Positions 29,086 through 39,925 of a stretch of DNA of 64,000 bases are shown here, piece after piece. Location of the stretch: assembly GCF_030551255.1 (NCBI RefSeq), contig NZ_CP130630.1:2151501-2215500 (forward strand), in the 5' to 3' direction. The DNA is from Streptomyces sp. NL15-2K (GTDB lineage: Bacteria > Actinomycetota > Actinomycetes > Streptomycetales > Streptomycetaceae). Each line of letters begins with the position of its first letter. The stretch's first letter is position 1. A model generated the notes under the pieces. That model was not told the origin of the DNA and made no database searches. It saw only the letters and a list, made by a program, of their open reading frames with translations. The translations under genes were made by a program, and so were the position numbers.

Positions 29086-30235
29086 GCAGGGACCCCGGGG
29101 TGGCCGGTCCGTGCGGTCGCGGCAGGGCTGCTGGTCCTGTTGATCCCGCTGTTCGTACGGGTGGGGCGTCCCCTCCTGCGCGCGGATCCGCCCGAGGCAC
29201 GGCAGGCCCTCGGTTACCTGGCCGCGGCGATGGCGCTGTTCCTGCCGTCGGCGATCCTCGTGGGCGAGACGCGGCTGATGACGTTCGCACTCGTGCCCCA
29301 GTGCTTCATGACGCTGCGGATGCGCTGGGCGCTGGTGGCCGTGGCCGTGATCAACCTCGCCCCCGTGGTGGGCTGGGCGCTGCTGTGGTGGCCCAGTGAC
29401 GAGGCCGTCTTCTTCAACGGGCTGTTCGCCGTGGTCACCCTCGGCTTCTCGGTGGCCGTCGGCACCTGGGTCATCCGCATCATCGAACAGAGCCAGGAAC
29501 GGGCCGAGCTGATCGCAGAGCTGGACGCCAGCCGCCACGAGGTCTCCCGGCTGTCGGCGGAGCACGGCGCGCTGGAGGAGCGGGAGCGGATGGCCCGGGA
29601 GATCCTCCCCCATAGCCTTAAGGGCATGGGGGACCCCCATCACGCTCGCGCAGGGCTTCACCAGCCTGCTGATGCTGATCCAGGCCGTGGAGGCGGAAAT
29701 CGACCGTGATGTGCCTGAGGCCCGGCGTCACCTGGCGCTGATGGACGAGACGGCCCGGCTGAACCTCGCCGAGGCGCGTGCCCTGGTCGCCGGGGGCGCG
29801 CCCGCCGACCTGGCCGGTGCCTCGCTGCCGGACGCCTTGCGCAGGCTGGCCGCGCGCCACGAGGCGACACTGGACGTGTCCGGGCCGGTTCGCCCACTGC
29901 CCGCCGGACCCGAGGTGGTGGCCCTTCGCTCCTGCCAGGAGGCGCTGGCCAACGCCCGCAAGCACGCGGGCGGTTCGGCGGCCGTCGACATCGCGCTGGC
30001 GTATGCCGACGAGGCCCTCACCCTGTCCGTACGGGACGACGGCTGCGGCTTCGACCCGGACGCCGCCGGTGACGGCTACGGTCTGGCGGGCCTGCGTACC
30101 CGGGCCGCCGAGGTGGGCGGAACGGCACGGAGCAGCAGCGCCCCGGGTGACGGCACGACAGTGACCGTCCGCCTACCCCTACCACCGTCGGCATCGGCAT
30201 CGGCATCGGCATCGGCATCAAGGAGCTCATCGTGA
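29086..30235 (+). pseudogene. Two-component sensor kinase (NarL-type), broken at the H box
   Basis: Membrane sensor kinase with about four to five transmembrane helices ('LLVLLIPLFV', 'ALGYLAAAMALFLPSAILVG', 'AVAVINLAPVVGWALLWW', 'GLFAVVTLGFSVAVGTWVI') and a coiled region leading to 'LEERERMAREI'. The expected phospho-acceptor motif HDTLAQGF is then replaced: positions 29605-29641 hold a palindromic insertion that removes the His and shifts frame. The kinase continues as 'LMLIQAVEAEIDRDVPEARR' with the ATPase N box 'SCQEALANARKHAGG' and 'GYGLAGLRTRAAEVGG'. It has no start codon, having lost its N-terminus at the inversion junction. Its stop overlaps the regulator GTG (GTGA). Confidence 0.85.
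30186..30220. repeat. GCATCG hexanucleotide repeat at the kinase C-terminus
   Basis: Four exact GCATCG units at 30191-30214, flanked by near copies on each side, encode an (Ser-Ala)n tail just before the regulator Shine-Dalgarno (AAGGAG at 30220-30225). Copy number changes would alter tail length without changing frame. Confidence 0.8.
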
Positions 30236-30848
30236 TCCGGATCGTCCTGGCCGACGACCACCCCGTCGTACGAGAGGGTCTGCGGGCCATGCTGAGTGCC
30301 GAGCCGGACCTGGAGGTCGTCGCCGACGCCTCCAGCGGACCGCGGGCGGAGGCGCTGGCGGCCGAGCTGCGGCCCGACATCGTGCTGATGGACCTGCGGA
30401 TGCCGGGGGCGTGGACTCGATCGTGCGGATGAGCGAGGCGGGGCTGCCGTGCCGGGTGATCGTCCTGACGACGTACGAGACGGACCGGAACATCCTGCGG
30501 GCCGTGGAGGCTGGAGCGGCGGGCTATCTGCTGAAGGACATGCCGCGAGGGGACCTGGCCGAGGCCGTACGAGCGGCCGCGCGCGGCGAGACGGTCCTGG
30601 CGCCCTCGGTGGCGGCCCGGCTGGTGGACCAGATGCGCACCCGCCCCGAACGGCCGCACCTGTCGGAGCGCGAGACGACGGTGCTGCGGCTGGTGGCCGA
30701 GGGGTGTACGAATGCCGAGATCGGGCGGCGGCTGTTCATCGGTGAGTCCACTGTCAAGACGCACCTACTGCGGGCCTTCGGCAAGCTGGGCGTGGACGAC
30801 CGGACGGCGGCGGTGACGAGTGCGATGCGGTACGGGCTGCTCGACTGA
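30232..30848 (+). pseudogene. NarL/LuxR-type response regulator with a frameshift
   Basis: DNA-binding partner of the upstream kinase. The receiver domain begins 'MIRIVLADDHPVVREGLRAM' with the phospho-acceptor Asp in 'DIVLMDLRMPG'. A G5 run at 30405-30409 lacks one base and causes a stop at 30432. Restoring one G gives continuous 'MPGGVDSIVRM', then 'VIVLTTYETDRNILRAVEAG' and 'GYLLKDMPRGDL', and a LuxR helix-turn-helix ('LSERETTVLRLVAEGCTNAE', 'GESTVKTHLLRAFGKLGVDD'). The GTG at 30232 has AAGGAG. It is either a decayed gene or a homopolymer sequencing error; the broken kinase favours decay. Confidence 0.85.
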
Positions 30849-30857
30849 GACGCCCCT

Positions 30858-30898
30858 GGGGATGGGATGGGATGGGACGGGGCAGGGGCGGCGGGGGC
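30858..30898 (+). other. G-quadruplex-prone G-run cluster between convergent genes
   Basis: The plus strand has at least six runs of 3-5 G separated by 1-2 bases (GGGG-AT-GGG-AT-GGG-AT-GGG-AC-GGGG-CA-GGGG), fitting the four-run G4 motif, between the response-regulator stop and the hisS stop. It may act as a structural terminator; nothing else is visible in this gap. Confidence 0.5.
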
Positions 30899-30929
30899 GC
30901 GAACCACCCCCAGCCGCACCCCCACCGCC

Positions 30930-32192
30930 TCAGCCCAGCCTCGCCTCCAGCTCCGCCACGACCTCGTTCACACCGATCGCGGTCTGCTCCCCCGACTCCA
31001 TGTCCTTCAGCTGCACCACGCCCTCGGCGAGGTCACGCTCGCCGGCGACGATCGTGTAGCGGGCACCGCTGCGGTTGGCGTTCTTCATCGCGCCCTTGAG
31101 CCCCTTGGCGCCGTAGGAGAAGTCCGCCGCGATACCCACCTTGCGCAGCTCGGTGACCTTCGCGAACAGGACCCGCCGGGCCTCCTCGCCGAGCGGTACC
31201 GCGAACACGCTGGTGGCGGCGGGGAGTTCGAGCTCGACGCCCTCCGCCTCCAGGGCGAGGACCGTGCGGTCGACGCCCAGGGCCCAGCCGACGGACGGCA
31301 GCGCCGGGCCGCCGATCATCTCCGACAGGCCGTCGTAGCGGCCGCCACCGCCCACCGCGGACTGGGAGCCCAGCCCGTCGTGGACGAACTCGAAGGTCGT
31401 GCGGGTGTAGTAGTCCAGGCCGCGCACCAGCTTCGGGTCGTCCTCGAAGGAGACGCCCGCCGCCGTGATCAGCTCGCGCACCTCCTCGTGGTACGCCTTG
31501 CAGGCGTCGCAGAGGTAGTCGCGCAGGAGCGGAGCGCCCGTCAACTGCTTCTGCACCGACTCCCGCTTGTCGTCCAGGACACGCAGCGGGTTGATCTCCG
31601 CACGGCGCAGCGTGTCCTCGTCCAGGTCCAGGCCGCGCAGGAAGTCCTGCAGGGCGGCCCGGTAGACCGGACGGCACTCCTTGTCGCCCAGGCTGTTCAG
31701 CAGGATGCGGAAGTTCCGCAGCCCGAGGGTGCGGTACGCCTGGTCGGCCAGGATGATCAGCTCGGCGTCCAGCGCCGGGTCCTCCGCACCGATCGCCTCG
31801 GCGCCGACCTGGGAGAAGTGGCGGTAACGGCCCGCCTGCGGCTTCTCGTACCGGTAATATGAGCCCGAATACCAGAGCTTCACCGGCAGGTTGCCCTGCT
31901 TGTGCAGGTTCGCCTCCAGCGCGGCCCGCAGCACGGACGCGGTGCCTTCGGGGCGCAAGGCCAGCTTGTCACCGCCCTTGGTCTCGAAGGCGTACATCTC
32001 CTTGCTGACGATGTCGGTGGACTCACCGACACCGCGCGCGAAGAGGCTGACGTCCTCGAAGCCGGGCGTCTCGATGTAGCCGTATCCGGAGTTACGCAGG
32101 GGCGCGGCGATCGCCTCGCGCACCGCCAGGAACATTGCGGACCGCGGCGGAATCAGGTCGTACGTGCCCTTGGGGGCCTTGAAGGTGCTCAC
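30930..32192 (-). CDS. hisS: Histidyl-tRNA synthetase
   Basis: Class II synthetase charging tRNA-His. The 420-aa protein has motif 2 '[20 protein letters not shown]', the histidine loops '[15 protein letters not shown]' and '[20 protein letters not shown]', and motif 3 '[10 protein letters not shown]', with an anticodon-binding domain at the C-terminus. The GTG at 32190-32192 ([12 protein letters not shown]) gives the standard N-terminus; the Shine-Dalgarno is weak. It lies 13 nt after the MBL-fold hydrolase gene, a conserved actinobacterial neighbour, so co-transcription is likely. Confidence 0.97.
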   Translation of the reverse strand: MSTFKAPKGTYDLIPPRSAMFLAVREAIAAPLRNSGYGYIETPGFEDVSLFARGVGESTDIVSKEMYAFETKGGDKLALRPEGTASVLRAALEANLHKQGNLPVKLWYSGSYYRYEKPQAGRYRHFSQVGAEAIGAEDPALDAELIILADQAYRTLGLRNFRILLNSLGDKECRPVYRAALQDFLRGLDLDEDTLRRAEINPLRVLDDKRESVQKQLTGAPLLRDYLCDACKAYHEEVRELITAAGVSFEDDPKLVRGLDYYTRTTFEFVHDGLGSQSAVGGGGRYDGLSEMIGGPALPSVGWALGVDRTVLALEAEGVELELPAATSVFAVPLGEEARRVLFAKVTELRKVGIAADFSYGAKGLKGAMKNANRSGARYTIVAGERDLAEGVVQLKDMESGEQTAIGVNEVVAELEARLG

Positions 32193-32205
32193 GGAAGATC
32201 TCTCG

Positions 32206-32928
32206 TCACATTCCTCGTCGGGGAGGGGTGTCCACACCCGCGCCGCGATCCTGGCGGCCTGCGGCGACTTGCCGCAGATACGGGTTGGTGGCGCGCTCCT
32301 GGCCGATGGTCGTCTGGGGGCCGTGCCCGGACAGCACCACGGTCGAGTCGTCGAGCGGCAGGCACACGCGGGCCAGCGAGTCGAGCATCTCGGCCATGTC
32401 ACCGCCGGGCAGGTCGGTGCGTCCGATGGAGCCGGCGAACAGCAGGTCGCCCGAGAAGAAGACCGGCGGGATGTCCGCCGCCTCGGGCAGGCCGAAGGTC
32501 ACCGACCCCTTGGTATGGCCCGGCGCGTGCGCGACGGACAGCTCCAGACCGGCCAACTCCAGCTTCGTGCCGTCGGTCAGCTCCTTGACGTCGTCCGGCT
32601 CGCCCACGGTCAGCTCGCCCATGAGCGGCATCCCGATGGAACGGCCGAGACCCATCGACGGGTCGGTCATCATGTACCGGTCCTCGGGGTGGATCCACGC
32701 CGGTACTCCGTGCGCGCCGCACACCGGGACGACCGAGGCCACGTGGTCGATGTGGCCGTGTGTCAGGACGACGGCGACGGGCTTGAGCCGATGCTTCTTC
32801 AGCGTTTCCTCGACTCCCTCGGCGGCCTGGTGGCCGGGGTCGATGATCACGCACTCCTCACCGGCGGCGGGGGCGACGAGATAACAGTTCGTCCCCCAGG
32901 CCCCGGCGGGGAACCCGGCAATGAGCAC
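32206..32928 (-). CDS. MBL-fold metallohydrolase (glyoxalase II-like)
   Basis: A 240-aa cytoplasmic hydrolase with the metal motif '[12 protein letters not shown]', followed by '[10 protein letters not shown]', '[20 protein letters not shown]' and '[14 protein letters not shown]', the complete di-metal ligand set of the glyoxalase II subgroup. The substrate is probably a glutathione or mycothiol thioester; the latter fits actinomycetes but is inferred. The GTG at 32926-32928 has AAGGA 5 nt upstream. It is the first gene of a pair with hisS. Confidence 0.9.
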   Translation of the reverse strand: MLIAGFPAGAWGTNCYLVAPAAGEECVIIDPGHQAAEGVEETLKKHRLKPVAVVLTHGHIDHVASVVPVCGAHGVPAWIHPEDRYMMTDPSMGLGRSIGMPLMGELTVGEPDDVKELTDGTKLELAGLELSVAHAPGHTKGSVTFGLPEAADIPPVFFSGDLLFAGSIGRTDLPGGDMAEMLDSLARVCLPLDDSTVVLSGHGPQTTIGQERATNPYLRQVAAGRQDRGAGVDTPPRRGM

Positions 32929-33108
32929 GATCGTCCTTCGTTTGTGTCGATACGGGTGGGCTTCGAGGCGGCTGCGCCTGTGGTCAGAGCCTACCGGCGC
33001 TGCCGATTCCTCAGCGAACCCATATACGGTACGGGGCACACGCAGGCGGTCGGCTCACAAGACGCACGCGTCCCAGTCGACGTACGAGACGCATGAGGAG
33101 AAAACCCG

Positions 33109-33930
33109 GTGGTCACCCAGGAACAGCGGAAGCGTCAGCTCGCCCGGGAGAAGTTCTTGCGGCAGCAGCAGCGGCGTACGGCCGCGCGGCGCAAGGCGCG
33201 CATGCGCAACTCGGTGATCGCGTCGGTGCTCGGCGTGATCCTGGTGGGCAGCCTGGCCCTGTACACGACCGACGTCCTCAAGGACGACGACAAGACCAAC
33301 GCGAGCTCCGAGACCAGCCCGAGCGCGCAGGCCTCGCCCAGCAAGGCGCCGGACCCGTGCGACAAGCCGGCCGCGGGCAAGGTCAAGTCGGAGACCTGGA
33401 AGAAGGAGCCGGCGATGACCATCGACGAGTCGGCGAAGTACACGATGAAGCTGGCCACGACGTGCGGTGAGATAGACATCGCGCTGAAGACGTCAGCGGC
33501 CCCGCACACCGTGAACTCGTTCAACTTCCTCGCCGGCAAGGGCTTCTTCGACCACACCAAGTGCCACCGGCTCACCACCAACGGCATCTACGTGCTGCAG
33601 TGCGGTGACCCGACCGGATCCGGTAGCGGCGGTCCCGGCTACACGATCCCGGACGAGAACCTCAAGGACAAAAGCCTGAAGGGCAACGTCTACCCGGCGG
33701 GCACGGTCGCGATGGCGAACACCGGCCAGGCGCACACCGGCGGCAGCCAGTTCTTCCTCGTGTTCCAGGACAGTCAGCTGCCGCCCAGCTACACACCGTT
33801 CGGTACCATCTCCGATTCCGGCATGAAGGTCCTGAAGAAGATCGCCGCGGCGGGCGAGAGCACCGGCCAGGGCGACGGGGCACCCAACGCGACGGTCGTG
33901 ATCAACAAGGCAACTGTCACCAAATCCTGA
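33109..33930 (+). CDS. Membrane-anchored cyclophilin-type peptidyl-prolyl isomerase
   Basis: Cis-trans prolyl isomerase outside the membrane. The 273-aa protein has a basic cytoplasmic N-terminus (residues 7-33), one transmembrane segment near 36-54 ('SVIASVLGVILVGSLALYTT'), and a Ser/Pro/Thr-rich linker with a Cys. The cyclophilin domain runs from about residue 105, with 'TVNSFNFLAGKGFFDHTKCH', 'GPGYTIPDENL' and 'HTGGSQFFLVF'. The usual catalytic FHRV Arg is present as 'CHRLT'. The GTG at 33109 follows GAGGAG. It is monocistronic and divergent from the MBL hydrolase. Confidence 0.93.
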   Translation: MVTQEQRKRQLAREKFLRQQQRRTAARRKARMRNSVIASVLGVILVGSLALYTTDVLKDDDKTNASSETSPSAQASPSKAPDPCDKPAAGKVKSETWKKEPAMTIDESAKYTMKLATTCGEIDIALKTSAAPHTVNSFNFLAGKGFFDHTKCHRLTTNGIYVLQCGDPTGSGSGGPGYTIPDENLKDKSLKGNVYPAGTVAMANTGQAHTGGSQFFLVFQDSQLPPSYTPFGTISDSGMKVLKKIAAAGESTGQGDGAPNATVVINKATVTKS

Positions 33931-34066
33931 CCGCCAACTGCGAAATTTCGGTCGCGCGGGATGCGGACAGGCAACCCGCCGGTCGCCTATGTTGGCCGTG
34001 ACGAAACTGTGGACGATGCCCGGGGGTGCTTCAGGCCCCCCGCAGGCATCATGTGGAGGAGGCGCT

Positions 34067-35296
34067 GTGAGCAGCGACCCGTGGGGCCGCGTCGACGAGA
34101 CGGGGACCGTGTACGTGCGGACGGCCGACGGCGAGCAGGTCGTCGGTTCCTGGCAGGCCGGCTCCCCTGAGGAAGCGCTGGCCTACTTCGAGCGCAAGTA
34201 CGAGGGCCTGGTTGTCGAGATCGGCCTCCTCGAGAAGCGAGTGAAGACCACCGACCTGTCGGCGAAGGACGCGCAGGCGGCCATCGACCACATTCGGGAG
34301 CAGGTCGACGCACACCACGCGGTCGGTGACCTGGACGCGCTCAGGGTCCGGCTGGACAAGCTGGTGGAGCTGGTCGAGAAGCGCCGTGAGGAGCGCAAGG
34401 CGCAGCGGGCGAAGCAGTCGGACGAGGCGCGCCATGCCAAGGAGGCGCTGGTCGCCGAGGCGGAGGAGCTGGCGCAGTCCGACCAGTGGCGAGCCGCCGG
34501 TGAACGGCTGCGTGCCCTGGTGGACACCTGGAAGGGCCTGCCGCGGCTGGACCGCAAGTCGGACGACGAGCTGTGGCACCGCTTCTCGCACGCCCGCTCG
34601 GCGTTCTCCAAGCGCCGCAAGGCGCACTTCGCGTCGCTGGACGCGCAGCGCGAAGAGGCCCGCAAGGCCAAGGAGCGGCTGGTCGCCGAGGCCGAGGCGC
34701 TGTCCGGCTCGACGGACTGGGGTCCTACGGCCGCGCGCTACCGCGAGCTGATGGCCGAGTGGAAGGCCGCCGGCCGTGCCCAGCGCGAGCACGAGGACGA
34801 CCTGTGGAACCGCTTCCGCGGCGCCCAGGACGTCTTCTTCGCCGCCCGCAGCTCGGTCTTCGCCGAGCGCGACGCCGAGCAGTCCGAGAACCTGAAGCTG
34901 AAGGAGGAGCTGGCCGAGGAGGCCGAGAAGCTCCTGCCGATCGGGGACCTGAAGGCCACGCGGGCCGCGTTCCGCTCGATCAACGAGCGCTGGGAGGCCA
35001 TCGGCCATGTGCCCCGTGACGCGCGGCCGAAGGTCGAGGGCCGGATGCACGCCGTGGAGCGGGCCATCCAGGAGGCCGAGGAGACCGAGTGGCGCCGGAC
35101 CAACCCGGAGGCACGGGCGCGTGCCGAGGGTCTGACCGGCCAGCTCCAGGCGGCCGTGGACAAGCTGAAGGGCCAGATCGAGCAGGCGCGCGCCCAGGGC
35201 AACAACGCCAAGGCCGACAAGCTCGAGAGGGAGCTGGAGGGCCGCCAGGCCCTGCTGGACCAGGCGCTGAAGGGGCTGCAGGAGTTCGGCGGCTGA
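34067..35296 (+). CDS. DUF349 domain-containing coiled-coil protein
   Basis: A 409-aa, highly charged, almost all-helical protein with three or more DUF349 repeats, each with a W-x(3)-G/R pattern: 'LVDTWKGLPRLDRKSDDELW', 'LMAEWKAAGRAQREHEDDLW' and 'INERWEAIGHVPRDARPKVE'. A C-terminal coiled coil is rich in Lys, Glu and Gln. The function is unknown; relatives are cytoplasmic and sometimes linked to stress or DNA structure. The GTG at 34067 follows a perfect GGAGGAGG (34055-34062). Its long hairpin terminator lies 11 nt after the stop, before relA on the opposite strand. Confidence 0.9.
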   Translation: MSSDPWGRVDETGTVYVRTADGEQVVGSWQAGSPEEALAYFERKYEGLVVEIGLLEKRVKTTDLSAKDAQAAIDHIREQVDAHHAVGDLDALRVRLDKLVELVEKRREERKAQRAKQSDEARHAKEALVAEAEELAQSDQWRAAGERLRALVDTWKGLPRLDRKSDDELWHRFSHARSAFSKRRKAHFASLDAQREEARKAKERLVAEAEALSGSTDWGPTAARYRELMAEWKAAGRAQREHEDDLWNRFRGAQDVFFAARSSVFAERDAEQSENLKLKEELAEEAEKLLPIGDLKATRAAFRSINERWEAIGHVPRDARPKVEGRMHAVERAIQEAEETEWRRTNPEARARAEGLTGQLQAAVDKLKGQIEQARAQGNNAKADKLERELEGRQALLDQALKGLQEFGG

Positions 35297-35307
35297 CGGA
35301 CGCGTGA

Positions 35308-35346
35308 AGAGGGGCTCCCGTACCTGTCCGGTACGGGAGCCCCTCT
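35308..35346 (+). terminator. Terminator of the DUF349 gene
   Basis: A 17-bp perfect stem (35308-35324 with 35330-35346) with a 5-nt loop, 11 nt after the stop codon. No T run follows. It lies just before the MITE-like element. Confidence 0.8.
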
Positions 35347-35360
35347 CGTCGTCTGCGGTG

Positions 35361-35525
35361 CTAGTGCCGCGGCAGGCAACGTTTGCCCGTCAAGGAGCGG
35401 CGTCCGGTGCGTGCTCTCGGCGTGCCGGGCGCAGGCCCTCGTACTGGATGTACTTGGGTCTGTGCCCGGTGCGGCGAGAGTGCGTGCCGGGCGTCGCGAC
35501 GGGGCAAACGTTGCCTGCCGCGGCA

Positions 35526-35529
<4 letters not shown>
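35361..35529. mobile_element. MITE-like 169-bp inverted-repeat element abutting relA
   Basis: Perfect 28-bp terminal inverted repeats (35361-35388 and 35502-35529), both with CTAG at the outer edge. The interior is itself an imperfect palindrome (about 75% match between halves) centred near 35445. It has no coding capacity. CTAG may be the duplicated target or part of the repeat. The relA stop TAG (read on the minus strand) is formed by the last CTAG. I recall similar sequences scattered in Streptomyces intergenic DNA, but no search was possible. Confidence 0.75.
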
Positions 35530-38090
<2,561 letters not shown>

Positions 38091-38261
38091 GAGGGCTCCT
38101 CGTGCGCGATCCGGGTCCCCCGGTCAGGCTCCGGAGACCCCATGGTAGCCATCCTGCGCCCCAGGATCGCCTTCAGGCCAATGTGAAGGCCGTCAACCGG
38201 AGAAACGCGAGGGGCGGGCGCCGGATTCCTCCGGGCCCGCCCCGATGTCCTGCGAGGGTCT

Positions 38262-38801
38262 TCAGACCTTGAGCAGCGCCTCCAGCGGGGCGCCGGCCAG
38301 GGCCGGTTCCAGGCGGGTGCGGCCGCCGAGGAAGCCGAGCTCCATCAGGACGGCGAGGCCCGCGATCTCGGCGCCCGCCCGGCGGATGAGCTGGAGGGAG
38401 GCCTCGGCGGTGCCGCCCGTGGCGAGGACGTCGTCGACCACCAGGACGCGGTCGCCGTGCTTGAGGTCCTCGGCGTGCACCTCGATCTCGGCGGAGCCGT
38501 ACTCCAGGTCGTAGGCCTGGCTGAGGGTGGCTCCGGGGAGCTTGCCCGCCTTGCGTACGGGGATGAAGCCGACGCCGGCGCGGACGGCGACCGGCGCGCC
38601 GAGGATGAAGCCGCGGGCCTCCAGCCCGACGATCTTCGTGGCGCCGGTGTTCCCGGCGATCTCGGCCAGCGCGTCGGTGAGCGCGGTGAACGCCGCCGGG
38701 TCTGCCAGGAGCGGGGTGATGTCCTTGAACATCACGCCCGGCTCCGGGTAGTCGGCCACGTCGCGTATACGGCTGAGCAGCAGCTCTTCGATGCCGGTCA
38801 T
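38262..38801 (-). CDS. apt: Adenine phosphoribosyltransferase
   Basis: Salvages adenine to AMP with PRPP. The 179-aa protein has the N-terminal 'DYPEPGVMFKDITPLLADP', the PRPP loop 'VLVVDDVLATGGTAEASL' and 'LVGLEARGFILGAPVAVRAG'-type central block (here starting at Ile). The ATG at 38799-38801 overlaps the secF stop (ATGA). It is the last gene before relA in the yajC-secD-secF-apt-relA series; a secF/apt/relA order is typical of actinobacteria. Confidence 0.96.
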   Translation of the reverse strand: MTGIEELLLSRIRDVADYPEPGVMFKDITPLLADPAAFTALTDALAEIAGNTGATKIVGLEARGFILGAPVAVRAGVGFIPVRKAGKLPGATLSQAYDLEYGSAEIEVHAEDLKHGDRVLVVDDVLATGGTAEASLQLIRRAGAEIAGLAVLMELGFLGGRTRLEPALAGAPLEALLKV

Positions 38802-39922
38802 CGGCGCTTCCCCGAGGGTCGGCCGCGGCCCCGGTTGCGGGAGGCGGGCTGGTTGCGCGGGCCCACGACGGCGGGAGCGGCGTGGTCGTCCTCGGGCTCG
38901 TCGGCGAGCGGCTCGTCGGTGACCGGGGCCTCCAGGGACTCGCCCTTGGCGGCGGCCTGAGCCCGCTTGGCGAGCACACGCTTCTTCAGGGCCTTCATCT
39001 GCGGCTCGCGCTCCTTGAGGTCGGCGACGAGCGGCGTGGCGATGAAGATCGAGGAGTACGCACCGGCCGCGAGGCCGACGAACAGCGACAGCGAGATGTC
39101 GTTGAGCATGCCGGCGCCGAGCACACCGCCACCGATGAACAGCAGGCTCCCGACCGGCAGCAGCGCCACCACGGTGGTGTTGATGGAGCGGACCAGGGTG
39201 CTGTTGATCGAGCGGTTGGCGATGTCGCTGTAGGTCCAGCGGGTCTGTTTGGCGATGTCCTTCGTCTGCTCCTTGAGGCTGTCGAAGACGACGACCGTGT
39301 CATAGAGCGAGTAACCGAGGATCGTCAGCAGACCGATCACGGTGCCGGGCGTCACCTCGAAGCCGACGAGGGCGTAGATGCCGACCGTGATGGTGATGTC
39401 GTGGATCAGCGCGACGAACGCGGCGAACGCCATGCGCCATTCGAAGGCGATCGCCAGATAGATCACGACCAGGACGAGGAAGATGCCGAGGCCCTGCCAG
39501 GCCTTGTTGGCGATCTGGTCACCCCAGCTGGGGCCGACCAGGTCGGCGTTGATGCTCTCGGCGTCGACCTTCAGGTCCTTGGCGAGGTCCGTCTTGATCT
39601 GGTTGGACTTGTCGGTGTCGATGCCCGCGACCTGGATGCGCAGGCTGCCGCTGCCGAGCTCCTGCACGATCGCGTCGTGCCCCGAGGCCTCCTCCGCGTA
39701 CGTCTCGGCCTGGGAGACGGAGACGGAGGTGTTCTTCGGGGTGGTGAAGACGGCGCCGCCCTGAAACTCGATGCCCATGTTCAGGCCGCGCACCGCCAGG
39801 CCGACGATGGCCGTGATGGTGATCAGGATCGAGAGGCCGTACCAGATCTTGCGGTTGCCGACGAAGTCGTAGCCGACCTCGCCACGGTGCAGTCGGGCGC
39901 CGAGGTTGCCGAGCTTCGACAT
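38798..39922 (-). CDS. secF: Protein translocase subunit SecF
   Basis: Membrane subunit that, with SecD, uses proton-motive force to pull secreted proteins out of the Sec channel. The 374-aa protein has six predicted helices, with 'GIEFQGGAVFTTPKNTSVSV' in the first periplasmic domain and 'GLLTILGYSLYDTVVVFDSL' in the conserved RND helix-4/5 signature. The long C-terminal tail is charged and Arg/Lys-rich. The ATG lies 3 nt after the secD stop; its stop overlaps apt. Confidence 0.96.
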   Translation of the reverse strand: MSKLGNLGARLHRGEVGYDFVGNRKIWYGLSILITITAIVGLAVRGLNMGIEFQGGAVFTTPKNTSVSVSQAETYAEEASGHDAIVQELGSGSLRIQVAGIDTDKSNQIKTDLAKDLKVDAESINADLVGPSWGDQIANKAWQGLGIFLVLVVIYLAIAFEWRMAFAAFVALIHDITITVGIYALVGFEVTPGTVIGLLTILGYSLYDTVVVFDSLKEQTKDIAKQTRWTYSDIANRSINSTLVRSINTTVVALLPVGSLLFIGGGVLGAGMLNDISLSLFVGLAAGAYSSIFIATPLVADLKEREPQMKALKKRVLAKRAQAAAKGESLEAPVTDEPLADEPEDDHAAPAVVGPRNQPASRNRGRGRPSGKRR

Positions 39923-39925
39923 CTC

